A stretch of DNA of 64,000 nucleotides from an uncultured Anaerolineales bacterium. Its GTDB lineage: Bacteria; Chloroflexota; Anaerolineae; Aggregatilineales; Aggregatilineaceae. The position numbers and the translations under genes are program-made. Under the pieces are notes generated by a model. The model did no database searches. It was not told the origin of the DNA and saw only the letters and a list, made by a program, of their open reading frames with translations. Numbering within the stretch: the stretch's first letter is position 1; each line of letters opens with the position of its first letter. Location: positions 41,531-105,530 of the forward strand of contig CAKZOB010000053.1 of assembly GCA_937135955.1 (NCBI GenBank), given 5' to 3'. Positions 52,041 to 60,939 of this stretch are shown piece after piece.

Positions 52041-52481
52041 CTACGGCGTCTGCGCGGTCAATTCGGTGACGCGGGCGCGGAAACGCTCGGCATCGGGCAG
52101 CCCCGTCTCGCGCAGCACTATCCGTCCCTCGCCGTCAAAAAGCAACGTCGTCGGCACGATCCTGACCTCGTAGGTGCGCGCGGCCTCGCGCCCTACCCCG
52201 CTGAGCAGGTCAAGCCGCAGCACGGTTGCCTGTCCTCTTACGTCGCGCTCCAGCCCATCCACGATAGGCTTTGTCAGGGTGCAGGCCGTTCAAAGATTGG
52301 TGTAGAACTCGACGATCGTGGGGCGTCCGCTGGTCAGGCGGGCTTGCAGGTCGGCCAGCGACGCGATCGGGCTGGGCTTGATGTACCACACCACGTGCAG
52401 GATGACGAACCCGGCCAACAGCGCCAGCGCCAGCCCGACCATCCCGATTTTGACCAGACTCAGTCCTGCGGCAAGTGTCAC
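52041..52481 (-). CDS. Candidate selenocysteine thioredoxin-like membrane-anchored protein
   Basis: Reading through one TGA (52290-52292) gives a continuous 146-residue protein. One N-terminal membrane segment (GMVGLALALLAGFVILHVVW) leads to a thioredoxin fold. The segment PTIVEFYTNL is followed by TGA and TAC, so the TGA sits exactly at the first position of the redox CxxC, giving UxxC. The later cis-proline strand VPTTLLFDGEGRIVL is intact. GTG 52481 follows GGAGGAC. A hairpin fitting the bacterial SECIS rule lies just 3' of the TGA (52252-52270). The domain would face outside as a thiol-disulfide or peroxide-linked reductant. A recent nonsense mutation of TGC/TGT is the alternative. Sec genes are not in the window. 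Confidence 0.72.
52252..52270 (-). promoter_or_regulatory. Candidate bacterial SECIS hairpin
   Basis: On the minus strand, AGCCUAUC and GAUGGGCU form a perfect 8-bp stem (one G-U) around the 3-nt loop GUG. The loop begins 27 nt after the UGA and its first base is G. Both fit the described bacterial SECIS constraints: apical loop 16-37 nt after UGA, and a G among the first two loop bases. Confidence 0.65.
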
Positions 52482-52519
52482 AACGTCCTCCAAAGACTGT
52501 GGCGTTAGGCCGCGGCGAT

Positions 52520-52700
52520 TACCCGTCAGCTTTCAGCCACAAGGCCGCCTGCGCTGACAGGCATCCGCCAATGGCTCGATACTACTTGGATGCACAGCGA
52601 GTGCGGGGGGTTGCAGGGTGGGCAGAGTCTATGCGAGCAGTCTACCTCCCAACGAACACCGCTTTCACGCTGAGGGCTGATGCCTGATCGCCGGTAGCTG
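52520..52700. repeat. R2-type repeat patch
   Basis: ACCCGTCAGCTTTCAGCC and, at 52665-52712, CGCTGAGGGCTGATGCC...ACGGCTGACCGC are R2 words in both orientations. The stretch between them shows no gene. Confidence 0.55.
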
Positions 52701-52718
52701 GACGGCTGACCGCTTTGC

Positions 52719-53660
52719 TCACTCCACCGCCAGCACGCGCGCCCCGCAGACCGAGACGCCCGTCGCGCGGGTGATGTTGCCAATGCCCGCCTCGTCATAG
52801 AGCGCGCCCAGCGCCGCCGCGACCCGTTGCGCGTTCGCGTCGCTATCGCACACAGCACACAGCGTAGGCCCGGCCCCGCTGATCACCAGGCTGAGCGCTC
52901 CTGCGCGTTTGGCCGTGACTCGCGCTTCGGCCAGCAGCGGGATCAGGTGCGCGCGGGCTGGCTCGATGATCCCGTCCCGCTCCATCGCCCCCGCCATTGC
53001 TTCCAGGTCGCCGCGATGCAGCGCATCAACCAGGCGGGCGACCGCCCCCGTCTGCGCCACCAGCGCGCGCAGCGAGACGGTCTGCGGCAGCAGCGCGCGC
53101 GCTACCGCTGTCGAAATGGCCACATCCGGCGTCACCAGGGCGAAGCGCAATGCCTCCGGCACGGGCAGGCGGCGAATTTCGCGCAGGTCGGGGCCGGTGA
53201 TGAGGGTGATGCCGCCGAGCAGACTTGGCCCGACGTTGTCCGGATGGTAGCCGCTGACTAATGCCTCGCCGTCCAGACAGGCGGGCAGCAGCTCTTCGCG
53301 GGGCAGCGGCTCGCCGAACAGGGCATTGACGGCCACCGCCGCCGCCACCGCGCTGGCCGCGCTACTCCCCAGGCCACTGGCCAGCGGTAAGCCCTTGTGC
53401 ACGGTCAAACGGACGCCGCGCTGTGCCTGCAGGCGCTGCAAGACACTGTTGGCGGCCACGCTTGCAGTGTTACGGGCCGGATCGCGCGGAAGCTGTCCGC
53501 CATCCCCTTCGATGGCAGCGATAACTACGCCGGGGGCGTCGTTCCACTCCGCACAGACGATGTCGCCCGGCTCGGCGAAAGCCACGCCGATCACATCGAA
53601 GGCCACTCCAAAGTTGCCCATGCTGGCGGGCGCGAAGGCTTGTGCTCTGGCAATCTCCAT
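52719..53660 (-). CDS. thrB: Homoserine kinase
   Basis: The 313-residue GHMP kinase phosphorylates homoserine in threonine synthesis. The glycine-rich ATP motif KGLPLASGLGSSAASAVAAA is near residue 90, and the N-terminal APASMGNFGVAFDVIG and C-terminal LVISGAGPTLCAV complete the family signature. The start follows AAGGATAACATCTGTC. It is divergent from thrC with 60 nt between them, so the pair probably shares control. Confidence 0.95.
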   Translation of the reverse strand: MEIARAQAFAPASMGNFGVAFDVIGVAFAEPGDIVCAEWNDAPGVVIAAIEGDGGQLPRDPARNTASVAANSVLQRLQAQRGVRLTVHKGLPLASGLGSSAASAVAAAVAVNALFGEPLPREELLPACLDGEALVSGYHPDNVGPSLLGGITLITGPDLREIRRLPVPEALRFALVTPDVAISTAVARALLPQTVSLRALVAQTGAVARLVDALHRGDLEAMAGAMERDGIIEPARAHLIPLLAEARVTAKRAGALSLVISGAGPTLCAVCDSDANAQRVAAALGALYDEAGIGNITRATGVSVCGARVLAVE

Positions 53661-53720
53661 GACAGATGTTATCCTTGTGACGATTGATAACCCGCTGGCA
53701 CCCTCGTGAGGTCGGATGCG

Positions 53721-55022
53721 ATGTCGAGCCTGCTCAAATGCATGGATTGCGGACGAGAATACCCCATAAACGCGATACTATACACCTGTGAGCAGTGCGG
53801 CGGTTTGTTGGATGTGCACCATGACCTGGACGCGCTGCGAGAGCATGTCTCGCGCGAGCTGTTCGACAGCCGCCTGGGGACGTTCGACGCGCCCTATAGC
53901 AGCGGGGTCTGGCGCTACAAGGAACTGATCTACCTCGACCTGGACAACGCGGCCATTGTCAGCCGCAACGAGGGCAATACCAATCTCTACGCTGCCCCTG
54001 CGCTGGCCGCCTGGGCGGGCGTGCGCGCGCTCTACCTGAAACACGAAGGCGAAAACCCCACCGGTTCCTTCAAAGATCGCGGCATGACCACCGGCGTGAC
54101 TCAGGCGCGCGCCCTGGGCATGACGCGCGTGGCCTGCGCCTCTACGGGCAACACCTCGGCTTCCATGGCTGCCTACGCCGCGCACGCAGGCATGGAGGGC
54201 ATCGTCTTCTTCCAGGATCAGCAGATCGCCTTGGGCAAGCTCTCGCAGGCCATCGCCTACGGGGCCACCTGCGTGCAGATCAGCGCCGACTTCGACCGCA
54301 ACCTGGCCCTGGTGCGCGAGATCGCCGGAGCGTTGGGCATCTATGTGCTCAATTCGGTCAACCCCTTTCGCCTGGAAGGGCAGAAGGCGATTATCTTCGA
54401 GACGCTGCAACAACTGCGCTGGCAGGTTCCTGACTGGATCGTCTGCCCCGGCGGCAACCTGGGCAACAGTTCCGCTTTCGGCAAAGCGCTCTACGAGCTG
54501 CATCAGCTCGGCCTGATCGATCGTATGCCACGCCTGGCCATTGTACAGGCCGAGGGAGCCAACCCGCTCTACCGGGCCTATCAGACCGGCTTCAGCCATT
54601 TCGAGGCCGTGCACGCACAGACGATCGCCACCGCCATCAAGATCGGCAATCCGGTGAACTATCCGAAGGCGGTGCGCGCGCTGCGCTGGACGGACGGCGT
54701 GGTGACGCAGGTGAGCGACCAGGCGATCATGGACGCCAAGGCGCTGATTGATGGGCAGGGCATCGGCTGCGAACCGGCGTCGGCATGCTCGCTGGCCGGA
54801 ACACGTCAGCTTGTCGAGGCGGGGGTGATACGCCCCACCGACACCGTGGTGGGCATCCTCACCGGCCACATCCTCAAAGACCCGGACGCGACCATCGGCT
54901 ATCACCGCGACGCGCTAACAGACATCCGCGCTGCCTTCCCGAACCGGCTGCATCAGGCCGAGCCGTCGGTCGAGGCGATCACCGCCATTCTGCAAGGTTC
55001 TGCCGTGCACCGCCCGTTGTGA
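53721..55022 (+). CDS. thrC: Threonine synthase
   Basis: The 433-residue PLP enzyme makes threonine from O-phosphohomoserine. An N-terminal zinc-ribbon-like part (CMDCGREYPINAILYTCEQCGG) precedes the catalytic domain. The PLP lysine is in ENPTGSFKDRGMT. STGNTSASMAAYAAHAG and the glycine loop CPGGNLGNSSAFGKAL follow. ATG 53721 matches the ribbon start. Length is typical of the ribbon-containing class. Confidence 0.94.
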   Translation: MSSLLKCMDCGREYPINAILYTCEQCGGLLDVHHDLDALREHVSRELFDSRLGTFDAPYSSGVWRYKELIYLDLDNAAIVSRNEGNTNLYAAPALAAWAGVRALYLKHEGENPTGSFKDRGMTTGVTQARALGMTRVACASTGNTSASMAAYAAHAGMEGIVFFQDQQIALGKLSQAIAYGATCVQISADFDRNLALVREIAGALGIYVLNSVNPFRLEGQKAIIFETLQQLRWQVPDWIVCPGGNLGNSSAFGKALYELHQLGLIDRMPRLAIVQAEGANPLYRAYQTGFSHFEAVHAQTIATAIKIGNPVNYPKAVRALRWTDGVVTQVSDQAIMDAKALIDGQGIGCEPASACSLAGTRQLVEAGVIRPTDTVVGILTGHILKDPDATIGYHRDALTDIRAAFPNRLHQAEPSVEAITAILQGSAVHRPL

Positions 55023-55039
55023 TCGTCACCCCGCACCCG

Positions 55040-55405
55040 TCATTCGCGCCGCGGCGGGTGGACGTAAACCTTGCCCTCCACAATGCGCAACGGGAAGACT
55101 GTCAGCCAGTGCGACTGCAAGGGCGACAGTCCGCCGCCCAGGTAACGCCCGCTGCGCAGGTCGTAACGTGCGCCGACGGTCGGCGTAGTGATCGTGCAAC
55201 CGAGCACTTCACCGTGCGCGATCGAGCCGCCGGTTTGCGGGCAGCGGTCTTCCACGGCGTGCAGGTCGTCGGCCTCGCAGGCAATCAGTAACACCGGCAC
55301 GTTGCCAATGAGTACAGTTTTGCGCCCGCGCTGGGGAATCTCGCTGCGCTCGCAGACATACACATACCCTTCGGGGGCCGCAGTGTGAGTCGAACCGGTC
55401 ATCAT
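55040..55405 (-). CDS. Rieske-fold protein lacking the histidine ligands
   Basis: The 121-residue protein has the Rieske ferredoxin layout (VYVCERSEIPQRGRKTVLIG, VLLIACEADDLHAVEDRCPQ, then TGGSIAHGEVLGC and ARYDLRSGRYLGG). The cluster motifs read CPQ in place of CxH, and the second Cys (GCTITT) has no following CxxH. The 2Fe-2S cluster is therefore unlikely to bind in the usual way. ATG 55405 follows GGAGGGAGCGACG. It converges with thrC with a 17-nt gap. It may be a non-cluster relative. Confidence 0.6.
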   Translation of the reverse strand: MMTGSTHTAAPEGYVYVCERSEIPQRGRKTVLIGNVPVLLIACEADDLHAVEDRCPQTGGSIAHGEVLGCTITTPTVGARYDLRSGRYLGGGLSPLQSHWLTVFPLRIVEGKVYVHPPRRE

Positions 55406-55555
55406 CGTCGCTCCCTCCTGGCAAACTGCAAGAGAACGGTCGGGGCGACTTGTGCGCCGGATGCGCTCCAAGGGTCTACCCTCATTATATGGCATCTTGC
55501 GCTTCCCTTCTGGACGGCTACTTCTCCCAAGGAGTGCGTCTGGGGCCTGAGCGCA

Positions 55556-55645
55556 GATGTCACTGCTGAGACGCAAGGGTCGCAGAGAAAAGTTAGGAAT
55601 ATCTTGTGCTCTTCTCTGCGCCCTCCGCGTCTCTGCAGTTGTAAC
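55556..55645. repeat. Family R3 repeat, third copy
   Basis: GAGACGCAAGGGTCGCAGAG and, inverted, CTTCTCTGCGCCCTCCGCGT with TCTCTGCAG form an imperfect hairpin of the R3 type. The rest of the 55406-55813 gap holds no gene. Confidence 0.65.
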
Positions 55646-55813
55646 ACCCTTACCCCGCTAGTCGGACGCCTTCCACACACGCCGCATTCGTTTTGTTCTT
55701 CCCCCTGCGCGGGTTATGATTGGCGGGCCAATGGGCAGACAGATGGGTTTGTGATAAAGTCTACAAGGTTTCGGAGCGTTCGGAACAATGTGAACGATGG
55801 AGGTGCCCCGCTC

Positions 55814-57634
55814 ATGGCCTATGCCGATCTGCGCGAGTTCGTCGCGCGCCTGGAGGCAGCGGGAGAGTTGATCCGCATCGGCGAGCGGGTCAGCCCGCAC
55901 CTGGAGATCACCGAGATCACGGATCGCGTCAGCAAAGGCCCCGCCGCGCACAACAAGGCGCTGCTCTTCGAGAACGTCGAGGGCAGCACCATGCCGGTGC
56001 TGATCAACGCCTTCGGCTCGGCGCGGCGTATGGCGTTGGCCCTGGGCGTGGACGATCTCGAAGCGCTACGACAACGCCTGGCCCGCCTGATTGACCCGCG
56101 TCTGCCGCAGGGCATGGGCGCGATGATGAAACGCGGCGGCGAAATGCTGGGCGCGCTGCGCAGCATCGGCCTGGGGCCGAAACGTGTGCGTCGCGCTCCC
56201 TGCCAGGAAGTGGTGATCACCGACGCCCCCTCGCTCGACCTGCTGCCTCTGCTCACCTGCTGGCCCGGCGATGGCGGCCCGTATATCACTCTGCCGCAGG
56301 TAATCACCCGCGATCCGGTGACCGGCGCGCGCAACGTGGGCATGTACCGCCTGCAGAAGTTTGACGAGCGCACCTTGGGGATGCACTGGCAGCGTCACAA
56401 GGGCGGGGCCGAGCATGAGCGCGAAGCGCGCGAACGGCAACAGGATCGGTTGCCGGCGGCCATCGTTCTGGGCGGCGATCCGGCACAGATGTGGTGCGCC
56501 TCTGCTCCCCTGCCGCCGGGCATTGATGAGTACCTGCTGGCAGGCTGGTTGCGCGGCAAACCGGTGCCCTTCGTCAAATGCATCACACAAAATCTTGAGG
56601 TGCCCGCCAACGCCGAGATCGTCATCGAGGGCTACGTAGACCTGAGCGAGCGCCGCCCAGAAGGCCCCTTCGGCGATCATACGGGTTTCTACACGCCGCC
56701 CGATCTTTTCCCCGTCTTCCATGTGACGGCCATCACGCACCGGCGCGGCGCGATCTACCCGACGACCATCGTCGGCAAGCCGCCCATGGAAGATTACTGG
56801 ATGGGCAAGGCCACCGAGCGGCTCTTCCTGCCCCTGCTGCAGCTTTTCCAGGGCGAGATCGTGGACTACGCCATGCCTGCCGAAGGTGTCTTCCACAATC
56901 TGCTGATCGCCAGCATCAAGCCGCGCTATCCGGGGCACGCGCAAAAGGTGATGTACGGCGTCTGGTCCATCGGGCTGATGATGCTCACCAAGGCGGTGAT
57001 TGTGGTGGACGCAGATGTGAACGTGCACGATCCGGCGGCGGTGACCGCAGCGGTGCTGAACAACGTGGACTGGCGGCGCGACATCACCATCGTGGATGGG
57101 CCGGTGGATCAGCTCGATCACAGTGCCATCTGCGACTCGTATGGTGGTAAGATCGGGGTAGATGCCACGCGCAAACCGGATCGCGCGCCCTACTCGTCCC
57201 CTGCGCCCTTGCCCGCCGAGGCGTTGACGGCGCTGCTCGGCTCGCGCTGGCATAGCCCGCGACCGGGGGTGCTGCTGGTGGGCGCAGACAAGGCCCAACG
57301 CCCTGTGCGCGACCTGTTCGAGGCGATCTGGGCGCTCGCGCCGGAGGTAAGCATCGTGGCGCTCGATCCGTTCGTGGACGTGTGCCGCCTGTCGGAGGTC
57401 GCCTGGCGGGCACTGGGTAACGTGGACTGGCGGCGCGATATCGTGGTGCGCGGCGGGCCGGTGGATCACTTCGCCGCAGACGGCCCGCGCGGCCAACTGG
57501 GGATTGACGCCACTACCAAAGGGCCGGAAGATGGGCATCCGCGCGGCTGGCCGCAGGAGATCGCCATGAGCGCGGAGATCGTCCGGCTGGTGGACGAGAA
57601 GTGGGAAAAGTATGGAGTCGGGGGTCTGCAATAA
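55814..57634 (+). CDS. ubiD: UbiD-family prenylated-FMN decarboxylase
   Basis: The 606-residue protein matches the UbiD family. The catalytic region RRPEGPFGDHTGFYTPPDLFPVF carries the Glu and His that work with prenyl-FMN. VVDADVNVHDPAAVTAAVLNNVDW appears once, and a second NVDWRRD copy lies near residue 535, marking the long form of the family. It decarboxylates an aromatic acid, probably in menaquinone/ubiquinone-type synthesis, since a UbiA-type prenyltransferase follows. GGAGGTGCC precedes ATG 55814. The partner UbiX is not in the window. Confidence 0.88.
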   Translation: MAYADLREFVARLEAAGELIRIGERVSPHLEITEITDRVSKGPAAHNKALLFENVEGSTMPVLINAFGSARRMALALGVDDLEALRQRLARLIDPRLPQGMGAMMKRGGEMLGALRSIGLGPKRVRRAPCQEVVITDAPSLDLLPLLTCWPGDGGPYITLPQVITRDPVTGARNVGMYRLQKFDERTLGMHWQRHKGGAEHEREARERQQDRLPAAIVLGGDPAQMWCASAPLPPGIDEYLLAGWLRGKPVPFVKCITQNLEVPANAEIVIEGYVDLSERRPEGPFGDHTGFYTPPDLFPVFHVTAITHRRGAIYPTTIVGKPPMEDYWMGKATERLFLPLLQLFQGEIVDYAMPAEGVFHNLLIASIKPRYPGHAQKVMYGVWSIGLMMLTKAVIVVDADVNVHDPAAVTAAVLNNVDWRRDITIVDGPVDQLDHSAICDSYGGKIGVDATRKPDRAPYSSPAPLPAEALTALLGSRWHSPRPGVLLVGADKAQRPVRDLFEAIWALAPEVSIVALDPFVDVCRLSEVAWRALGNVDWRRDIVVRGGPVDHFAADGPRGQLGIDATTKGPEDGHPRGWPQEIAMSAEIVRLVDEKWEKYGVGGLQ

Positions 57635-57639
57635 TGAGG

Positions 57640-57735
57640 CTGGGAGTGAGGAGCAGCGCCAGGGTGCCTGCCGTTCCGATGTGCGGCAAAGGCGGCAGAC
57701 TCCGGACTCTTGACCCCTGACTCATTACTCACAAA
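57640..57735. repeat. Short GACTCC/GACTCA-type repeat
   Basis: GCTGGGAGTGAGGAGCAGCG, then GACTCCGGACTCTTGACCCC and TGACTCATTACTCAC, are direct word repeats, also seen at 2777-2925. They lie between ubiD and the prenyltransferase. Confidence 0.5.
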
Positions 57736-57747
57736 CCAGGCTGAATC

Positions 57748-58674
57748 ATGGGTTCTTCAACACAGCAGGCCAAACAAGCCGCCCGCGCGCGCGGCCTGAA
57801 ACCGGGCACCTTCGCCTACCGGCTGCGCGTGTTCCTGGAACTGGTGCGCTTCGAGCACACGGTCTTCGCGCTGCCGTTCGCCTATATCGGCATGGTGCTG
57901 GCAGCGGGCGGGTTGCCGACCCTGTGGCAACTGTTCTGGGTGACGGTGGCCATGGCCGCCGCGCGGACGCTGGCCTTCGCCGTCAACCGGCTGGCCGACC
58001 GCGCCTACGATGCGACCAACCCGCGTACCCGCAACCGCCCGACCGTGACAGGCGAGATTGACGGACGCACGGTGACGCTCTACGCGGGCGTGTCGCTGGT
58101 TGCGCTGTTGATCGCGGCGGCGGCGCTCGATCCGTTGGCGCTCAGGCTGGCCCCGCTCGCGCTCCTGTTCCTGATCGGCTACAGCTTCACCAAGCGCTTC
58201 ACGGTGCTGTCGCACTGGGTGCTCGGCTTCACCGACGCGCTGGCGGTCGGCGGCGGCTGGATTGCCGTGCGCGGGTCGTTCTTCGCGCCGGACGACCTGC
58301 CCGCCTGGTTGTTGATCGCGGCGGTGATGTTCTGGATCGCGGGTTTCGACCTGATCTACGCCTGCCAGGATGTCGAGCACGACCGGCGCGAAGGGCTGTT
58401 TGCCTGGCCCGCCCATTATGGCGTCGCCAGCGCGCTGCACCTGTCGCGCCTGAATCACCTGGTCTTCCTGATCTTTCTGATCCTGGCCGGGCTGGCGGCT
58501 TCGCTAACCTGGCCCTACTATCTGGCGGCGCTGGTCACGGCGCTGCTGCTGGTTTACGAGCATCATCTGGTCTCGCCGGACGATCTCAGCCGGGTGAACG
58601 TGGCCTTTTTCAACATGAACTCGTACATTGCGCTCACGTTGCTGGCCGGGACATTCGGCGCGGTGATGGTATAG
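57748..58674 (+). CDS. UbiA-family prenyltransferase (probable MqnP-type)
   Basis: The 308-residue polytopic protein has about nine membrane segments. The first Asp-rich motif is NRLADRAYDATNPRTRNRP, and the second is in LIYACQDVEHDRREGLF. This is the MqnP/UbiA pattern for attaching an isoprenoid tail to an aromatic acid. It follows ubiD by 113 nt and probably acts in the same quinone pathway. The substrate is inferred. Confidence 0.83.
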   Translation: MGSSTQQAKQAARARGLKPGTFAYRLRVFLELVRFEHTVFALPFAYIGMVLAAGGLPTLWQLFWVTVAMAAARTLAFAVNRLADRAYDATNPRTRNRPTVTGEIDGRTVTLYAGVSLVALLIAAAALDPLALRLAPLALLFLIGYSFTKRFTVLSHWVLGFTDALAVGGGWIAVRGSFFAPDDLPAWLLIAAVMFWIAGFDLIYACQDVEHDRREGLFAWPAHYGVASALHLSRLNHLVFLIFLILAGLAASLTWPYYLAALVTALLLVYEHHLVSPDDLSRVNVAFFNMNSYIALTLLAGTFGAVMV

Positions 58675-58678
58675 CGGT

Positions 58679-58775
58679 CATCAGCTATCAGCAGTCAGCC
58701 GTCAGCCGGAATCAGGCAAGGGAATGCTTTCTGATTAGCGGAAAGCTGACGGCTGATAGCCGAAGGCTTCTCACA
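58679..58775. repeat. R2 repeat, inverted-repeat copy
   Basis: ATCAGCTATCAGCAGTCAGCC at 58680 is mirrored by AAGCTGACGGCTGATAGCC at 58740-58761, forming a long imperfect hairpin upstream of the binding-protein gene. Confidence 0.7.
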
Positions 58776-58795
58776 ACACAAGGAGATTTCAATCC

Positions 58796-60061
58796 ATGCG
58801 TAAGACATTGTTTTCCCTCATTCTAGTTGCTGCTGTGCTTGTGACGAGCATGGCTCCGCTGGGCGGGCGCGCTCAGGCGCAGGAAACGCCCACCCTGCGC
58901 ATGGGCCTGTTGCCCATCCTGGACGTGCTGCCCTTCTACGTGGCCGAGCAGGCCGGTTACTTCGCTGCAGAGGGGGTGCAGGTCGAGTTGGTGCCGGTCA
59001 GCAGCGCGCTGGAGCGCGATCAACTGGTCATCGCGGGCGAAATTGACGGCATGGTCAACGACCTGGTCAGCACCGGCATCTTCAATCAGGACGAGCCGCT
59101 GGTGCAGATCGTGGCGTTGGCCCGCCGCGCCTACCCCGATCATCCGCAATTCCGCATCCTGGCCGCGCCGCGCAGCAACATCACTATCCCCAGCGACCTG
59201 ACCAATGTGGAGATCGGCATCAGCGAGAACTCGGTCATTCACTATATCACGCAGCGCATCCTGGAAGCGGAAGGGGTGAACGCCGCCGATCTGAAGTTCC
59301 GCGCCGAGCCGAACATCGCCATTCGTTTCCAGTTGCTGATGGAAGGGCAGCTCAAAGCGGCCTGCCTGCCCGATCCGCTGGCTCAAGCGGCCATGGTGGG
59401 CGGGGCGATCCTGATCGCCGACGATACGGCCCTGGTCGAGCAGCAGTTCAGTCAGAGCGTGCTCAGCTTCCGCACCGAGGTGATTGAAGAGCAACCGGAG
59501 GCCGTCGAAGGCTTCCTGCGGGCGTGGATGCGCGCCGCCGAAGACATCAACGCCGATCCCGAAGCCTATCGTGACCTGTGGTTGGAGAAAACCAACGTCC
59601 CCGATAGCGTGAAAGACACCTACGCCCTGCCGCCCTTCCCGACCTATGAGATCACCACAGAAGAGGCCTGGGACGATACTATCGCCTGGCTAGTGGAACA
59701 GGACATTGTGGACAATGCCGCGGCCTATGAGGACAGCGTCAACCCGACCTTCCTGGCCGCCATCGCCCCCGCCGCACCGACCGGCGATGCAGCGCAGGGC
59801 GAGGCGTTGTTCGCCAGCCTGGGCTGTGTGGGCTGTCACTCACTGGATGGCACGCCCGGCGCTGGGCCGTCGGTGGCGGGCATTGCTGCGCGCGCGGGTA
59901 ACATGGTCGCCGGCCAGAGCGCTGCCGACTACCTGCGCCAGGCCATTGTCGAGCCAGCCGCCTATGTGGTCGAAGGCTACCCGCCGATCATGCCCGCCTA
60001 CGACACGCTGAGCGAAGCCGATCTGGCGGCGCTGGTTGCCTATCTGTTGACGCTGGAGTAG
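58796..60061 (+). CDS. NitT/TauT-type ABC binding protein fused to cytochrome c
   Basis: The 421-residue secreted protein has a signal peptide (LFSLILVAAVLVTSM, cleavage near AQAQ) and a NMT1/SsuA-like binding domain (TLRMGLLPILDVLPFYVAEQ, AGEIDGMVNDLVSTGIF). Residues 330-421 form a class I cytochrome c (GEALFASLGCVGCHSLDGTP, then PPIMPAY as the axial Met, near residue 399). Heme-binding CVGCH is intact. The ATG follows AAGGAGATTTC. The ATPase and permease genes follow. A single-protein fusion of a solute-binding domain with a heme domain is unusual; a redox-coupled uptake or sensing role is a guess. Confidence 0.82.
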   Translation: MRKTLFSLILVAAVLVTSMAPLGGRAQAQETPTLRMGLLPILDVLPFYVAEQAGYFAAEGVQVELVPVSSALERDQLVIAGEIDGMVNDLVSTGIFNQDEPLVQIVALARRAYPDHPQFRILAAPRSNITIPSDLTNVEIGISENSVIHYITQRILEAEGVNAADLKFRAEPNIAIRFQLLMEGQLKAACLPDPLAQAAMVGGAILIADDTALVEQQFSQSVLSFRTEVIEEQPEAVEGFLRAWMRAAEDINADPEAYRDLWLEKTNVPDSVKDTYALPPFPTYEITTEEAWDDTIAWLVEQDIVDNAAAYEDSVNPTFLAAIAPAAPTGDAAQGEALFASLGCVGCHSLDGTPGAGPSVAGIAARAGNMVAGQSAADYLRQAIVEPAAYVVEGYPPIMPAYDTLSEADLAALVAYLLTLE

Positions 60062-60153
60062 GGCGAGCGCGCGGAATTGCTGGCAGCGTAGGGGCGTATG
60101 GCCATTGTCCTGCGCCCCTACCATTGGAACACCCCAGACTCTCACGGCGGAAC

Positions 60154-60939
60154 ATGATCACCATCGAGAACCTGACCTTTCGCTATGGCCCGCGTGCAAA
60201 ACCCGTCTTCCTGGGCTTTTCATGGCATGTTGCGCCGGGCGAGGCATGGTCTATCATTGGGCCGTCGGGGTGCGGCAAGACGACGTTGCTGATGCTCATC
60301 GCCGGACTGCGCCGCGTCAGCCGCGGCACTATCCGCGTGGGCGAGACGGTCATCACCCGCCCGCGCCCGGAGACAGGGCTGATCTTGCAGGATTTCGGCC
60401 TGCTGCCCTGGGCGACGGTGTGGGACAACGTGGCGCTGGGCCTGCGCGTGCGGCGCTTCTACGGGCCGGATGGCAAACACGCGCCGCGCGGTCAGCCGCC
60501 GCCCTCGCGTAAGGAGGCCCGCCGCATGGTCGAGGAATGGCTGCGCCGCCTGAATATCTACGAGCAACGCGACAGGTTCCCCGGCGCGATCAGCGGCGGT
60601 CAACGTCAGCGCACCGCCATCGCCCGCACGCTGGCCCTGCAACCCGACCTGCTGCTGATGGATGAACCCTTCAGCAGCCTGGATGCCCCTACGCGCGAAG
60701 ACCTGCAGAACCTGATCCTGCAACTGCGCGCCGAGATGAACCTGACCAGCGTGATCGTCACGCACGCCATCGAAGAAGCGGCCATTCTGGGGCGCAAGAT
60801 TCTGGTGCTGGGCGAGCCGCCGAACACCGCTCCCCTTATTGTGGACAATCCCGGCGCAGGCTCGCCCGGCTACCGCAGCACGGTGGACTTTCTGGACAAA
60901 TGCACCGAACTACGCACGTTGATGGGTCTGGCCCACTGA
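60154..60939 (+). CDS. ABC transporter ATPase (NitT/TauT type)
   Basis: The 261-residue ATPase has Walker A GPSGCGKTT, Q-loop LILQDFGLLPWATVW, signature ISGGQRQRTAIA, Walker B LLLMDEPFSSLD and the switch His in VTHAIEEA. An insertion (RFYGPDGKHAPRGQPPPSRKE) lies between the Q-loop and the signature. The start is the ATG 10 codons into the open frame. Its 3' end overlaps the permease frame. Confidence 0.9.
   Translation: MITIENLTFRYGPRAKPVFLGFSWHVAPGEAWSIIGPSGCGKTTLLMLIAGLRRVSRGTIRVGETVITRPRPETGLILQDFGLLPWATVWDNVALGLRVRRFYGPDGKHAPRGQPPPSRKEARRMVEEWLRRLNIYEQRDRFPGAISGGQRQRTAIARTLALQPDLLLMDEPFSSLDAPTREDLQNLILQLRAEMNLTSVIVTHAIEEAAILGRKILVLGEPPNTAPLIVDNPGAGSPGYRSTVDFLDKCTELRTLMGLAH

Noticed and set aside
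56066..57631. 521-codon minus-strand frame opposite ubiD
   Set aside because: It is a shadow of a well-supported UbiD gene.
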